From VRUE01 sp036557525 (lineage in GTDB: Bacteria > Actinomycetota > Thermoleophilia > Solirubrobacterales > 70-9): a DNA stretch of 64,000 nt. Below are positions 24,428 through 32,005 of this stretch, piece after piece. Positions within the stretch are counted from its first letter, which is position 1. Every line of letters begins with the position of its first letter. The position numbers were made by a program, and so were the translations under genes. The notes under the pieces were generated by a model. It was not told the DNA's origin. It was given only the letters and a program-made list of their open reading frames with translations, and did not search any database. The stretch spans positions 27,084 through 91,083 of the forward strand of contig DATBHH010000080.1 in assembly GCA_036557525.1 (NCBI GenBank), in the 5' to 3' direction.

Positions 24428-24613
24428 CTACGGGAGCGGCACCTTCTTGCCCGGGTTGAGAAGAAGCTTGGGGTCGAAGGCCCGCTTGATCTCGGCCTCG
24501 AGGCGGATCAACGGCCTTCGGCCCTGTCGGCGCAGTCCACGGTCGTGACCTGGGCGGGCTGCCGCGGTGGCGTCGAGATTGGATTGCGGGATGCGCAGGG
24601 TAAATGCGCCCAC
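24428..24613 (-). pseudogene. Remnant C-terminus of an FAD-linked oxidase
   Basis: Only the last 25-30 codons look like protein: 'IKRAFDPKLLLNPGKKVPLP', the standard C-terminus of GlcD/VAO-type FAD oxidases ('IK..FDP..(I/L)LNPGK'). Upstream, the frame 'GHDRGLRRQGRR' resembles a scrambled SGEHGLG region, but the remaining 400 or so residues of the family are absent. It is best read as the decayed 3' end of a lost gene. Confidence 0.6.
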
Positions 24614-24620
24614 CCCGGGG

Positions 24621-24737
24621 GTCGACTACTGCGCGCCCTTCGGCGGTGAGCGGCGCTCGGGCTTCGGCCCGCGTGAGCGGGGCCGCGCCGCCCGCGACTT
24701 CTTCACCTCGCGCCGAACGATGACGGTCGGTCCCTGA
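24621..24737 (+). pseudogene. Remnant C-terminus of an aldehyde dehydrogenase
   Basis: The plus-strand frame from 24621 reads 'VDYCAPFGGERRSGFGPRE' and then 'RGRAARDFFTSRRTMTVGP' before a TGA at 24735-24737. 'APFGG...SGFG' is the diagnostic end of aldehyde dehydrogenases. The frame has no start and the catalytic domain is missing. A GGCCGG/CCGGCC hairpin follows immediately, as if the old terminator survived. The intact dehydrogenase gene begins about 90 bp downstream and has a different C-terminal sequence (IPFGGVKLSGLG), so this is not a simple duplicate of it. Confidence 0.65.
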
Positions 24738-24740
24738 AAC

Positions 24741-24758
24741 GGCCGGCTGATCCCGGCC
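24741..24758 (+). terminator. Terminator-like hairpin after the dehydrogenase remnant
   Basis: GGCCGG (24741-24746) pairs with CCGGCC (24753-24758) around a 6-nt loop, 3 bp past the remnant's stop. There is no U-tract. Confidence 0.45.
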
Positions 24759-24800
24759 GGCTAACGGCGGGGCCCGCAGCGAGGGCCCGCGTCGAGCGTC

Positions 24801-24821
24801 TAGTATCTCGAACTGCGGTTC
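24801..24821 (+). promoter_or_regulatory. -10-like box and GAAC/GTTC site upstream of the aldehyde dehydrogenase gene
   Basis: TAGTAT (24801-24806) resembles an actinobacterial -10. GAAC (24810-24813) and GTTC (24818-24821) are inverted half-sites around TGCG, close to the predicted transcription start. The same half-sites occur in the operator at 27912-27937, so a shared regulator, most simply the IclR protein encoded at 26231, is suggested. No good -35 is visible. Confidence 0.4.
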
Positions 24822-24827
24822 CGAGAG

Positions 24828-26234
24828 ATGAATTCCTCGATCACGACACCGGACGCGAAGGAAGCACTCGGCGAGGTCGCGTTGACCGCTCCGTCAGACG
24901 TCGAAGCCATCGTCGCCGCGGCAAGCGACTCCCAGGGCCGGTGGCGTGAGCTGCCGGTCGCGGAGCGAGCGCGGATTCTCGACACCGCGGCGCGGGCGCT
25001 CGAGCCCGAGGCTCCGGAGCTCGGTCGGCTGCTGGCCGCCGAGTCGGGAAAGCCCCTGGCCCAGGCCGAATTCGAGATCGGTGGAGCGATCGCCCTTCTC
25101 CACGGGAACGCCGAGGAGGGTCGGAGGCTGGGCGGCCGAGTCCTTCCTACGGAGGGGAACCCGGGCACCGAGTGGGATCTGGCCTACACCAGGCGCGAGC
25201 CGCTCGGCGTCGTCGCGGCGATCCTCCCGTTCAACTTCCCGGTCGAGCTCTTCATCGAGAAGTGCGCCGCCGCGCTCGTGGCGGGGAACTCCGTCGTCGT
25301 CAAGCCGCCGCTCGAGGACCCGCTGACAGTCGAGAGACTGCGTCGGGCGCTGATCGACGCCGGGGTGCCGCCCGCCGCCGTCGCGGCCGTCAACGGCGGC
25401 GCCGACGTCGGCGCCGCTCTGGCGGGAGCAGCCGAGGTCGACGCCGTCTCGCTGACCGGTTCGACCGCCGCCGGAATCGCCGTCGCCGAAGCCGCGGCGC
25501 CGATCCTGCGCCCCCTCCATCTCGAGCTTGGGGGCAACAACGCGTGCCTGGTGCGGGCCGATGCCGACCTCGACCTGGTCGCGAGCGAGGTGATCCGGGG
25601 CCGGCTGCTGATGAACGGTCAGGCCTGCGCGGCCAGCAAGCGGATCGTCGTCGACGCCTCGGTCCACGACGACCTTGCCGAGCGGCTCACCGCGGCGCTC
25701 GGCTCGCAGCGGGTCGGGCCCGCGACCGACCCGACGACGACCGTCGGGCCGCTGATCACGCCCACGGCCGCCGCCCGTGTCGAGTCCCAGATCTCGCGAG
25801 GGCGGAAGGAAGGCGCCGAGCTGGTCGCCGGGGAGGGGATCGCCGACGGACCCTACGTCGGGCCGACACTGCTCGGCTCGGTCCCGGCGAGTGCCGCGGT
25901 GGCCCGCGATGACGAGATCTTCGGGCCGGTCTTTGCGCTGATCCCGGTCGACAGTGACGAGGAGGCGCTGGCTGTCGCCAACGCGTCCTCCTTCGGGCTG
26001 ATGGCCAGCGTCTTCTCGGCTGATGTCCGCCGCGCGGTGGCGATCGGCGAGCGGATCGAGGCGGGCGGGGTGGTGATCAACGGGACCGACAATTACCGGC
26101 CGCCGGTGATTCCGTTCGGGGGGGTCAAGCTGTCCGGGCTCGGGAGGGAGGGTCTGGGCTACACGATCGCCGAGCTATCGCGGGAGAAGACCTTCGTCCT
26201 GCGCCGCTTCCGGGCGCCCGGAGACGCCGGATGA
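24828..26234 (+). CDS. Aldehyde dehydrogenase
   Basis: This 468-residue NAD(P)-dependent dehydrogenase has the catalytic Cys267 in 'MNGQACAASKRI', general base Glu233 in 'HLELGGNN', the cofactor Lys in 'SVVVKPPLEDP' and the oxyanion/entry motif 'PFNFPVELF'. 'IFGPVFALIPVDSDEEALAVAN' and 'IPFGGVKLSGLGREG' complete the fold. It oxidises an aldehyde or semialdehyde to the acid in the cytosol. It overlaps the IclR gene (ATGA) and follows the class III aminotransferase, so a semialdehyde from a deaminated product is a reasonable substrate. The aldehyde itself is not determinable. Confidence 0.92.
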   Translation: MNSSITTPDAKEALGEVALTAPSDVEAIVAAASDSQGRWRELPVAERARILDTAARALEPEAPELGRLLAAESGKPLAQAEFEIGGAIALLHGNAEEGRRLGGRVLPTEGNPGTEWDLAYTRREPLGVVAAILPFNFPVELFIEKCAAALVAGNSVVVKPPLEDPLTVERLRRALIDAGVPPAAVAAVNGGADVGAALAGAAEVDAVSLTGSTAAGIAVAEAAAPILRPLHLELGGNNACLVRADADLDLVASEVIRGRLLMNGQACAASKRIVVDASVHDDLAERLTAALGSQRVGPATDPTTTVGPLITPTAAARVESQISRGRKEGAELVAGEGIADGPYVGPTLLGSVPASAAVARDDEIFGPVFALIPVDSDEEALAVANASSFGLMASVFSADVRRAVAIGERIEAGGVVINGTDNYRPPVIPFGGVKLSGLGREGLGYTIAELSREKTFVLRRFRAPGDAG

Positions 26235-27016
26235 GTGGTTACCGGGTTCCCGCCGTCGTGTCCGCGATCCGCGTCCTCGGCCATCTCGACGCCCAGGGCG
26301 ACGGCGGGGTGACCCAGTCCGAGCTCGTTGAGGCGCTCGGCGTCTCGAAGAGCACCATGCACAACCTGGTCCGCACCCTGGAGTCGGAGGGCTTTGTCCG
26401 CCGCGACGCGAACACGCGGCGTTACTGCCTCGGCCCCGCACTGATCCCACTCGGCGCCGCGGCCCTGCGGCAGACCCAGCTCATCAGGCTCGCCTCCGAC
26501 GCGGTCGCTCCGCTGGCCGCCCACCACGATCTCTCCTTCGCGGTTGCGCAACGCACCGCCGACGATTTCGCACAGGTGGTCGAGCGCTTCTACCCCCCGC
26601 AGGACGTTCACGTGGGCATCACCCTCGGCAGCCGGTTCGGGATCTCCGAGGGGGCTCTGGGCAAGCTGCTGCTGGCCGCGATGGACGCCGATCAGGCCGA
26701 GCGCCTTCTCTCGGGGCGCAAGCTGCCCGCTCACACCGACCTCACGATCACCGACCCGGATGCCCTCCTGCGCGAGGTCGCCCGCGCCCGCGAGCGCGGC
26801 TGGGCGGTAAGCGCCCAGGAGCTGAACGAGAACAACGCGGTCGCGGCCTCGGTCTGGGGGCCGAGCGGCGACGTCGAGCTGTTCCTGATCAGTCTCGGCT
26901 TCCCCGCGCAGCTGGAGGAGGACCGCCTTGCCGAGATCGGAGAGATGCTCCGCGGAGTCGCCGACTCGGTGATGGAGGCGGCCGGCTCGACCCGCCCAGA
27001 GCCGACCCAGCCATGA
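26231..27016 (+). CDS. IclR family transcriptional regulator
   Basis: The N-terminal winged helix-turn-helix (about 5-75: 'AIRVLGHLDAQGDGGVTQSE', 'LVEALGVSKSTMHNLVRTLESEGFV') is followed by the IclR effector-binding domain (about 85-255) with 'LGSRFGISEGALGKLLLAAM' and 'RERGWAVSAQELNENNAVAASVWG'. IclR proteins usually control catabolic genes beside them in response to a pathway intermediate. Start and stop both overlap neighbours (ATGA at each end), so it is made together with the dehydrogenase and nitrilase. GAAC/GTTC palindromes before 24828 and 27975 are candidate sites. Confidence 0.92.
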   Translation: MSGYRVPAVVSAIRVLGHLDAQGDGGVTQSELVEALGVSKSTMHNLVRTLESEGFVRRDANTRRYCLGPALIPLGAAALRQTQLIRLASDAVAPLAAHHDLSFAVAQRTADDFAQVVERFYPPQDVHVGITLGSRFGISEGALGKLLLAAMDADQAERLLSGRKLPAHTDLTITDPDALLREVARARERGWAVSAQELNENNAVAASVWGPSGDVELFLISLGFPAQLEEDRLAEIGEMLRGVADSVMEAAGSTRPEPTQP

Positions 27017-27876
27017 GCGGCGCGCCGGAGTCGGTCAGGCTCGCGGTGATCCAGCCGCGGCCGGGCTCCGGCCCCGAGGAGCACAAGGTCGGGCGGGCGG
27101 TCGAGCTCCTCGAGCAGGCGGTGGCCGACGGCGCCCGGCTGGCCCTGTTTCCCGAGGGGTACCCCGGCCCGCTGCGGGCCGCGAGCGAGTACGACGCGAT
27201 GCCGGACCTCGCCGCCGCCGCGCGGTCCCTCGGCTGCGGGATCTGCTGGAGCAGGGTCGAGGCCGAGGAGGAAGGGAGGCACCGGATGGTGGCGTACCTG
27301 CACGACAGCTCGGGCGAGGTTCGGCTGCGCTACGAGCGAGCCCATCCCGCGACGGGGGACGTTCACCCCACCCTCTCCGGCGTTCCGATCCTTCCCGGCG
27401 ACGATCTCAAGCCGGCCGAGGTGGATGGCGTCTCGGTCGGGGTCCTGATCTGCTCGGAGCTCTGGATTCCGGAGGCCGCGCGCGTGCTGGCGGTCGCCGG
27501 CGCCGAGCTGCTGCTCGCTCCTGCGGGCGGCGGCTTCCACGAGGTCGCGCCGAACTGGCGGCTGATCGCGCGGGCGCGGGCGGTCGAGAACGAGTGCCAC
27601 GTCGGCCTCACCCAGCATCTGTTCGGCAAGGAGGAGGGCTCGGCCCTGATCGCCGGGCCGGAGGAGACGCTCGCGCGACTGATAGGGGAGGGAGTGGTCG
27701 TCGCCGACCTCGACCTCGACCGGGCTCGCTGGCTTCGCGCGACGGACGACTCGATGCGCGAGCCGAAGCCGTTCTCGTCGCTCCCGGGCCTGCTCCGGGC
27801 GCGCCGGCCGTGCCTTTACGGCGATCTCTCCAAGCCCGTTCCAGGGCTCTACGACTACTCCGATCCTACGGCTTGA
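27013..27876 (+). CDS. Carbon-nitrogen hydrolase (nitrilase superfamily) with Lys-to-Arg change
   Basis: This 287-residue protein has the nitrilase alpha-beta-beta-alpha fold. The catalytic Glu48 lies in 'LALFPEGYPG' and Cys147 in 'VGVLICSELWIPEAA'. The triad Lys should occur in a 'YRK.H' motif, but the sequence is 'RYERAHP', with Arg109 at that place. Known relatives hydrolyse nitriles, N-carbamoyl amino acids (beta-ureidopropionase) or amides. The operon context of hydantoinase- and amidohydrolase-type genes favours N-carbamoyl or amide chemistry. The ATG overlaps the IclR stop. The promoter of the next unit begins at its stop codon. Confidence 0.88.
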   Translation: MSGAPESVRLAVIQPRPGSGPEEHKVGRAVELLEQAVADGARLALFPEGYPGPLRAASEYDAMPDLAAAARSLGCGICWSRVEAEEEGRHRMVAYLHDSSGEVRLRYERAHPATGDVHPTLSGVPILPGDDLKPAEVDGVSVGVLICSELWIPEAARVLAVAGAELLLAPAGGGFHEVAPNWRLIARARAVENECHVGLTQHLFGKEEGSALIAGPEETLARLIGEGVVVADLDLDRARWLRATDDSMREPKPFSSLPGLLRARRPCLYGDLSKPVPGLYDYSDPTA

Positions 27877-27902
27877 CACGTTTTGAGCCGCTGGGATATA
27901 AA
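27873..27902 (+). promoter_or_regulatory. Sigma-70-type promoter of the 27975-40665 operon
   Basis: TTGACA (27873-27878), overlapping the nitrilase stop codon, and TATAAA (27897-27902) are 18 bp apart; GATATA at 27895-27900 gives 16 bp. This is the closest match to the consensus that I saw in the window. The leader to ATG 27975 is about 65 nt and has its own GGAAGGAG. Confidence 0.75.
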
Positions 27903-27911
27903 GACTCTCCC

Positions 27912-27937
27912 ACTGAACTACGTTCAGTCAGCTGAAC
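27912..27937 (+). promoter_or_regulatory. Overlapping palindromic operator
   Basis: Three half-sites occur in a row: ACTGAAC (27912-27918), GTTCAGT (27922-27928) and CTGAAC (27932-27937). The first two make a perfect 7-bp palindrome around TAC, and the last two a perfect 6-bp palindrome (GTTCAG/CTGAAC) around TCAG. It lies just downstream of the -10, where bound protein would block transcription. The neighbouring IclR protein is the likely binder. Confidence 0.65.
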
Positions 27938-27974
27938 AAGCGTACTCGCTACGCGGTGCCGGAAGGAGAATTTG

Positions 27975-29483
27975 ATGAGCGCAATCCACGAGCTGGTCGA
28001 CCTGGCGATCACCGGCGGTACCGTCGTCTCCCCGAGCGGCTGTCGGAGAGTGGGGATCGCGATCGACGGCGGGCGGGTCGTAGCCGTCGCCGAGGATCAC
28101 CTGCTGCCGCCGGCGCGGGAGACCTACGACGCGAGCGGTCTCCACGTGATCCCGGGGCTCGTCGACACCGAGTCCCACCCCGGCTGCTACTCCCCGCTCA
28201 AGGACGACCTCGCCACCGAGTCCCGCGCGGCCGTCACCTCAGGGGTCACGACCTGGGGGGTGCACGCGCCCTCGACGCGGATGGGGCATCCAAACTTCGT
28301 CGACTTCGTCCAGCCCGATGACGTCGTCTCGTTCCACGACTCGTTCGAGCACTTCACCAACCTCACCGAGACCGACTCTGCGGTCGACATCTTCCTCACC
28401 TACATGGTCGAGACCGATCAACAGGCCAGGGAGATTCCCGAGTACGCCCGTGACCACGGTGTCACCTCCTACAAGCTCTACCTCCAGTCGATGAGCCCGG
28501 AGGCGGAGCCGCACTGGCCGGGCCGGCGCGCCGGGCTCGGCCACGGGTTCGACGACGGCACCTGCTGGCTGGTGATGGAGGCGGTCGCCGATCTCGGCTC
28601 CCCGGGCGTGGTCTGCATGCACTGCGAGAACTGGGAGATCGCGCGCATCTTCGACGAGCGGCTCCGCTCCGAAGGCCGTACCGACTGGGCGGCCTGGTCG
28701 GACCGCTCGCCGCACTTCCTCGAGTCGACCCACATCCGCACCTACGGCGACATGGCCGGGGAGCTCGATTGCCCGATCTACATTCAGCACGCGACCACGC
28801 CTGAGAGCTACCGCGAGATCCTCGAGCTGCGCGGCAGAGGCGTGACCTGTCACGCCCAGACCGGCCCGCACTGGCTGCACTTCGGCAAGGGCGAGCCGAA
28901 CGCGTGGCGGATCAACGTCCCCCTTCGCTCGCGCGAGAACAATCCCAACATCTGGCGCGCCCTCCGCGACGACGTCATCAACTCGGTCGGCTCCGACCAC
29001 GTCGTCTCCTGGAAGCCCTCCGACTACGAGAGCTCGTTCAACGAGAACCTCTGGGAGCTGAAGACCGGGTTCACGTCCCGGGTCGAGATGCTGTTGCCGG
29101 TCCTGCTCGAGGGCGTGCACGCGGAGAAACTCTCGCTCGAGCGGATGGTCGAGGTCGCCTGCGCCAACCCGGCGCGCATCTTTGGCCTCTACCCGCGCAA
29201 GGGCACCCTCGATATCGGTGCCGACGCCGACCTCGTCCTCGTCGACCTCGACAGGGTGGTCGAGGTCTCCAACGACCGGGTCCTGACCCGCTCGGGCTGG
29301 ACGGTCCTCGACGGCCACACGATCCACGGGTGGAACGTCGCCACCTTCCTCCGCGGTAAGCAGATGTCGCGCTGGCAGGACGGCGCCCCCGGCCCTGAGT
29401 TCATCGGCGACGCCGACGGCGAATACCTGCGTCGGGTTCCTGGCCGCGACCTGGTGGAGCTCCAGGCTCCGCTGGAGGCGTGA
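27975..29483 (+). CDS. Hydantoinase/dihydropyrimidinase-like amidohydrolase
   Basis: This 502-residue TIM-barrel amidohydrolase begins with a typical beta-sandwich ('ITGGTVVSPSG', 'GIAIDGGRVVAV'). Metal-site residues by position are Glu66-Ser-His68 in 'PGLVDTESHPG' (the usual motif is HxH, so the first His is replaced by Glu), carboxylated Lys167 in 'TSYKLYLQS', His216 in 'VCMHCENW', His272 in 'YIQHATTPES' and Asp341 in 'GSDHVVSWK'. The family opens cyclic ureides such as hydantoin, dihydrouracil or allantoin. It heads the operon. ATG 27975 has GGAAGGAG seven bases upstream; the TTG just before it is less likely. The substrate is unknown. Confidence 0.88.
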   Translation: MSAIHELVDLAITGGTVVSPSGCRRVGIAIDGGRVVAVAEDHLLPPARETYDASGLHVIPGLVDTESHPGCYSPLKDDLATESRAAVTSGVTTWGVHAPSTRMGHPNFVDFVQPDDVVSFHDSFEHFTNLTETDSAVDIFLTYMVETDQQAREIPEYARDHGVTSYKLYLQSMSPEAEPHWPGRRAGLGHGFDDGTCWLVMEAVADLGSPGVVCMHCENWEIARIFDERLRSEGRTDWAAWSDRSPHFLESTHIRTYGDMAGELDCPIYIQHATTPESYREILELRGRGVTCHAQTGPHWLHFGKGEPNAWRINVPLRSRENNPNIWRALRDDVINSVGSDHVVSWKPSDYESSFNENLWELKTGFTSRVEMLLPVLLEGVHAEKLSLERMVEVACANPARIFGLYPRKGTLDIGADADLVLVDLDRVVEVSNDRVLTRSGWTVLDGHTIHGWNVATFLRGKQMSRWQDGAPGPEFIGDADGEYLRRVPGRDLVELQAPLEA

Positions 29484-30262
29484 TGGCGGTCTGGGACGAC
29501 GTCCTCCCCGAGCAGGACCGGGCCGTCTACGAGGCGGCGGGGTGGGGCCGGGACGCCGGCTTCGGCAGCCGCCCGGTGCTGCTCGTCGTGGACGTCATCT
29601 ACAACTTCGTCGGCGACCGGCCCGAGCCGATCCTCGATTCGATCCGGCGCTGGCGCTACAGCTGTGGCGAGCGCGGCTGGGAGGGGGTCGCCCACCTCCG
29701 CCGGCTTATTGCCGCCACGCGCGAGAAGGAGGTGCCGATCATCTACACGGGGATGGATCGGCGCCCCGACGGATTCGACCAGGGCTCATGGAACTGGAAG
29801 TCGAGCCGCTCCGCCGACGCGTCCGACATCGTCGGCTCCCTCGGCAACGAGATCGTCGCCGAGGTCGCCCCCGAGCCGCAGGACGTCTACTTCGTCAAGC
29901 GCAAGCCGAGCGCGTTCCTCGGCACGCCGCTGCTTGGCCACCTCGTCTACCTCGGCGCCGACACGGTGATCACGACCGGGACGACTACGAGCGGCTGCGT
30001 CCGGGCCACCGCCGTCGACGCCGCGCAGTACAACCTTCGCTCGGTCGTTCCCGAGGAGTGCGTCTGGGACCGGGGGGAGCTCACCCACAAGGTCAACCTC
30101 TTCGACATCCAGATGAAGTACGGCGACGTCAAGTCGACCGACGAGGTGATCTCCTACCTTCGCTCGCTGCCGCAGAGGCCGTGCGGGGAGACGACCCCGA
30201 CCGGCATGCCCAACACCGACGAGAAGGTGCCGACCACGGTCGGGGACGGCCGTGAGGGCTGA
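29483..30262 (+). CDS. Isochorismatase-like cysteine hydrolase (N-carbamoylsarcosine amidase type)
   Basis: The 259-residue protein carries the family triad: Asp37 in 'LLVVDVIYNF', Lys139 in 'YFVKRKPSAF' and Cys172 in 'TTTSGCVRATAVDAA'. 'KRKPSAFLGTPLLGHL', 'LFDIQMKYGDV' and the long N-terminus match N-carbamoylsarcosine amidohydrolase and maleamate amidohydrolase more than true isochorismatases. It would release ammonia (and CO2) from a carbamoyl or amide group, an obvious second step after a hydantoinase. Its ATG overlaps the upstream stop (TGATG) behind a GGAGG. Confidence 0.88.
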   Translation: MAVWDDVLPEQDRAVYEAAGWGRDAGFGSRPVLLVVDVIYNFVGDRPEPILDSIRRWRYSCGERGWEGVAHLRRLIAATREKEVPIIYTGMDRRPDGFDQGSWNWKSSRSADASDIVGSLGNEIVAEVAPEPQDVYFVKRKPSAFLGTPLLGHLVYLGADTVITTGTTTSGCVRATAVDAAQYNLRSVVPEECVWDRGELTHKVNLFDIQMKYGDVKSTDEVISYLRSLPQRPCGETTPTGMPNTDEKVPTTVGDGREG

Positions 30263-30263
30263 G

Positions 30264-30845
30264 ATGAGCCTCTCGATCCGCAGGATCGTCGCCTTCGTCG
30301 ACGAGGTGCGTTCCGAAGGCGGCCGCGAGGACGGGGAGCCGCTGCGGAAAGCCGCGGTCGCCGCGGTGTTCGCGAACCCTTACGCCGGCCGCGGCTACTC
30401 GGCCGACCTCTCGGAGCTGATCGAGCCGAGCGCCGAGCTCGGCACGCTGATCGGCGAGCGCTGCGCCACCGCCCTCGGGGCGCCGGTCGAGAGCCATGGC
30501 AAGGCGGTGATGGTCGGCACCGCCGGCGAGCAGGAGCATGGCAATGCGGTGAAGACGACCACCTTCGGGAATCCCTTCCGGGAGGCGTTCGGCGGTGGCG
30601 CCGCATGGCTCCCCTCGACGACCAAGCGGTGTGCGCCGGGCGCCCAGATCGACGTACCCCTGTGCTTCAAGGACGAGATCTGGGTCCGCTCGCACTACGA
30701 CACGATCACGATCTTCGTCCCGGACGCGCCGGCGCCCGACGAGATCGTGTTGATCGGGGCGGTCGCCTCGCGTGGCCGTCTCAACGCCCGCCTCGGCGGC
30801 AAGAGCAAGGAGGAGGCGCTTGCCGAACGAGGGGAGAGCGGTTGA
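30264..30845 (+). CDS. DUF1185 'amino acid synthesis' family protein
   Basis: The protein (193 residues from ATG 30264) has 'IRRIVAFVDEVRSEGG', 'VFANPYAGRGYSADLS', 'HGKAVMVGTAGEQEHG' and 'NPFREAFGGGAAWLPSTTKR', the signature segments of PF06684. That family's name comes from a weak prediction and no reaction is established. The neighbours here are all C-N ring-opening enzymes, so a catabolic role is more likely than biosynthesis. GAGGG lies 6 bases before ATG 30264; GTG 30252 would overlap the upstream stop. The stop overlaps the next TTG start. Confidence 0.82.
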   Translation: MSLSIRRIVAFVDEVRSEGGREDGEPLRKAAVAAVFANPYAGRGYSADLSELIEPSAELGTLIGERCATALGAPVESHGKAVMVGTAGEQEHGNAVKTTTFGNPFREAFGGGAAWLPSTTKRCAPGAQIDVPLCFKDEIWVRSHYDTITIFVPDAPAPDEIVLIGAVASRGRLNARLGGKSKEEALAERGESG

Positions 30846-32005
30846 GCGAGCTCCTCGAGATCCGCAACCTCGGCGGCCTCTTCAGCGGGCGCCTCGGCGA
30901 CGGGCTGCGCGACGTCGAGGCGATCCGAATCGAGGACGGGCGAATCGCGTCGTTCGACGCCGGCGAGGGCGCCGAGACGGTGATCGACGCGGGCGGCGCC
31001 ATCGCCGTCCCCGGGCTGATCGACTCCCACGTCCACGTCGTCTTCGGCGACTGGACCCCGCGGCAGTCCGCCCTCGGGTGGATCGAGTCCTCGATGCACG
31101 GCGGGGTGACGATGATGATGTCCGCCTCCGAGGTCCACCTCCCCGGCCGACCGCGGGACCGCGAGGGGGTGAAGGCGCTGGCGGTCGCCGCCCAGCGGGC
31201 CTTCCGGGAGTTCCGGCCCGGCGGCGTCAAGGTCCTCGCCGGGTCGGTGATCATCGAGCCCAGCCTCGAGCCCTCCGACTTCGCCGAGCTCGCCGCTCAC
31301 GGGGTCGGCCTCGCCAAGGTCGGGTTCGGCGACTTTCACCCTCAGGCCGACGCGGCGCCGCTCGTGCGCGCAGCCCAGGCGGCCGGCTTCGTGGTAATGA
31401 ACCACACCGGCGGGGCGTCGATACCAGATTCCTCGCCGGTCACGATCGATGACGTTCTCGCCCTCGGCTGCGACATCATCGGCCATGCCAACGGGGGGAC
31501 CACGGCGCTTCCCGACGCCGATCTGCCGCGGCTCTTCGAGGCGCCCGGCGCAATCCAGCTCGTGCAGGCGGGGAACCTCCGCTCCTCCCTGGCGATCCTC
31601 GAGATCGCCAGGGAGCGCGACGCGCTCGACCGGATCGTGCTTGCCACCGACACCCCGACCGGCACCGGGGTCATGCCACTCGGGATGGTCAAGACGGTCT
31701 GCGAGATCTCCTCGCTCGGGCGCATCCCGGCCGGGGACGCCGTCGCTCTGGCGACCGGCAACAACGGCGCCGTCCTGCGCCGGGAGGAGGGCGTGCTGGA
31801 GCCCGGCCGGCCGGCCGACCTGTTCCTCTGCTTCGCGCCGCTCGGGTCAGCCTGGGAGGACCCGGTGGCGGCGATCGAGCACGGCGACATCCCCGGCATC
31901 GCCGCTGTCGTCATCGACGGCGGCCTGCGGGCGCTGAGGTCGCGAAACACCCCGGCGCCCGCCGGCGGATGCGCAATCGTCGAGGGGGCGGGGGTGGGGG
32001 CGTGA
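30842..32005 (+). CDS. Enamidase-like amidohydrolase
   Basis: This 387-residue amidohydrolase resembles enamidase, the enzyme that opens 6-oxo-1,4,5,6-tetrahydronicotinate in nicotinate fermentation. Metal-site motifs are 'DSHVHVVF' (His63, His65), 'MNHTGGASIP' (His188), 'IIGHANGGTTAL' (His215) and 'ATDTPTGTGVMPLG' (Asp270). 'IQLVQAGNLRSSLA', 'ALATGNN' and 'GDIPGIAAVVIDG' with 'SRNTPAP' are shared with that enzyme to a degree not expected of other amidohydrolases. TTG 30842 is chosen: GAGGGGAGAG precedes it and it overlaps the upstream stop (TTGA). The substrate is probably a cyclic enamide or lactam. Confidence 0.82.
   Translation: MSELLEIRNLGGLFSGRLGDGLRDVEAIRIEDGRIASFDAGEGAETVIDAGGAIAVPGLIDSHVHVVFGDWTPRQSALGWIESSMHGGVTMMMSASEVHLPGRPRDREGVKALAVAAQRAFREFRPGGVKVLAGSVIIEPSLEPSDFAELAAHGVGLAKVGFGDFHPQADAAPLVRAAQAAGFVVMNHTGGASIPDSSPVTIDDVLALGCDIIGHANGGTTALPDADLPRLFEAPGAIQLVQAGNLRSSLAILEIARERDALDRIVLATDTPTGTGVMPLGMVKTVCEISSLGRIPAGDAVALATGNNGAVLRREEGVLEPGRPADLFLCFAPLGSAWEDPVAAIEHGDIPGIAAVVIDGGLRALRSRNTPAPAGGCAIVEGAGVGA

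Noticed and set aside
24417..24437. Terminator after the aminotransferase (GGCTG/CAGCC)
   Set aside because: The 5-bp stem is too short and overlaps the stop region; support is weak.
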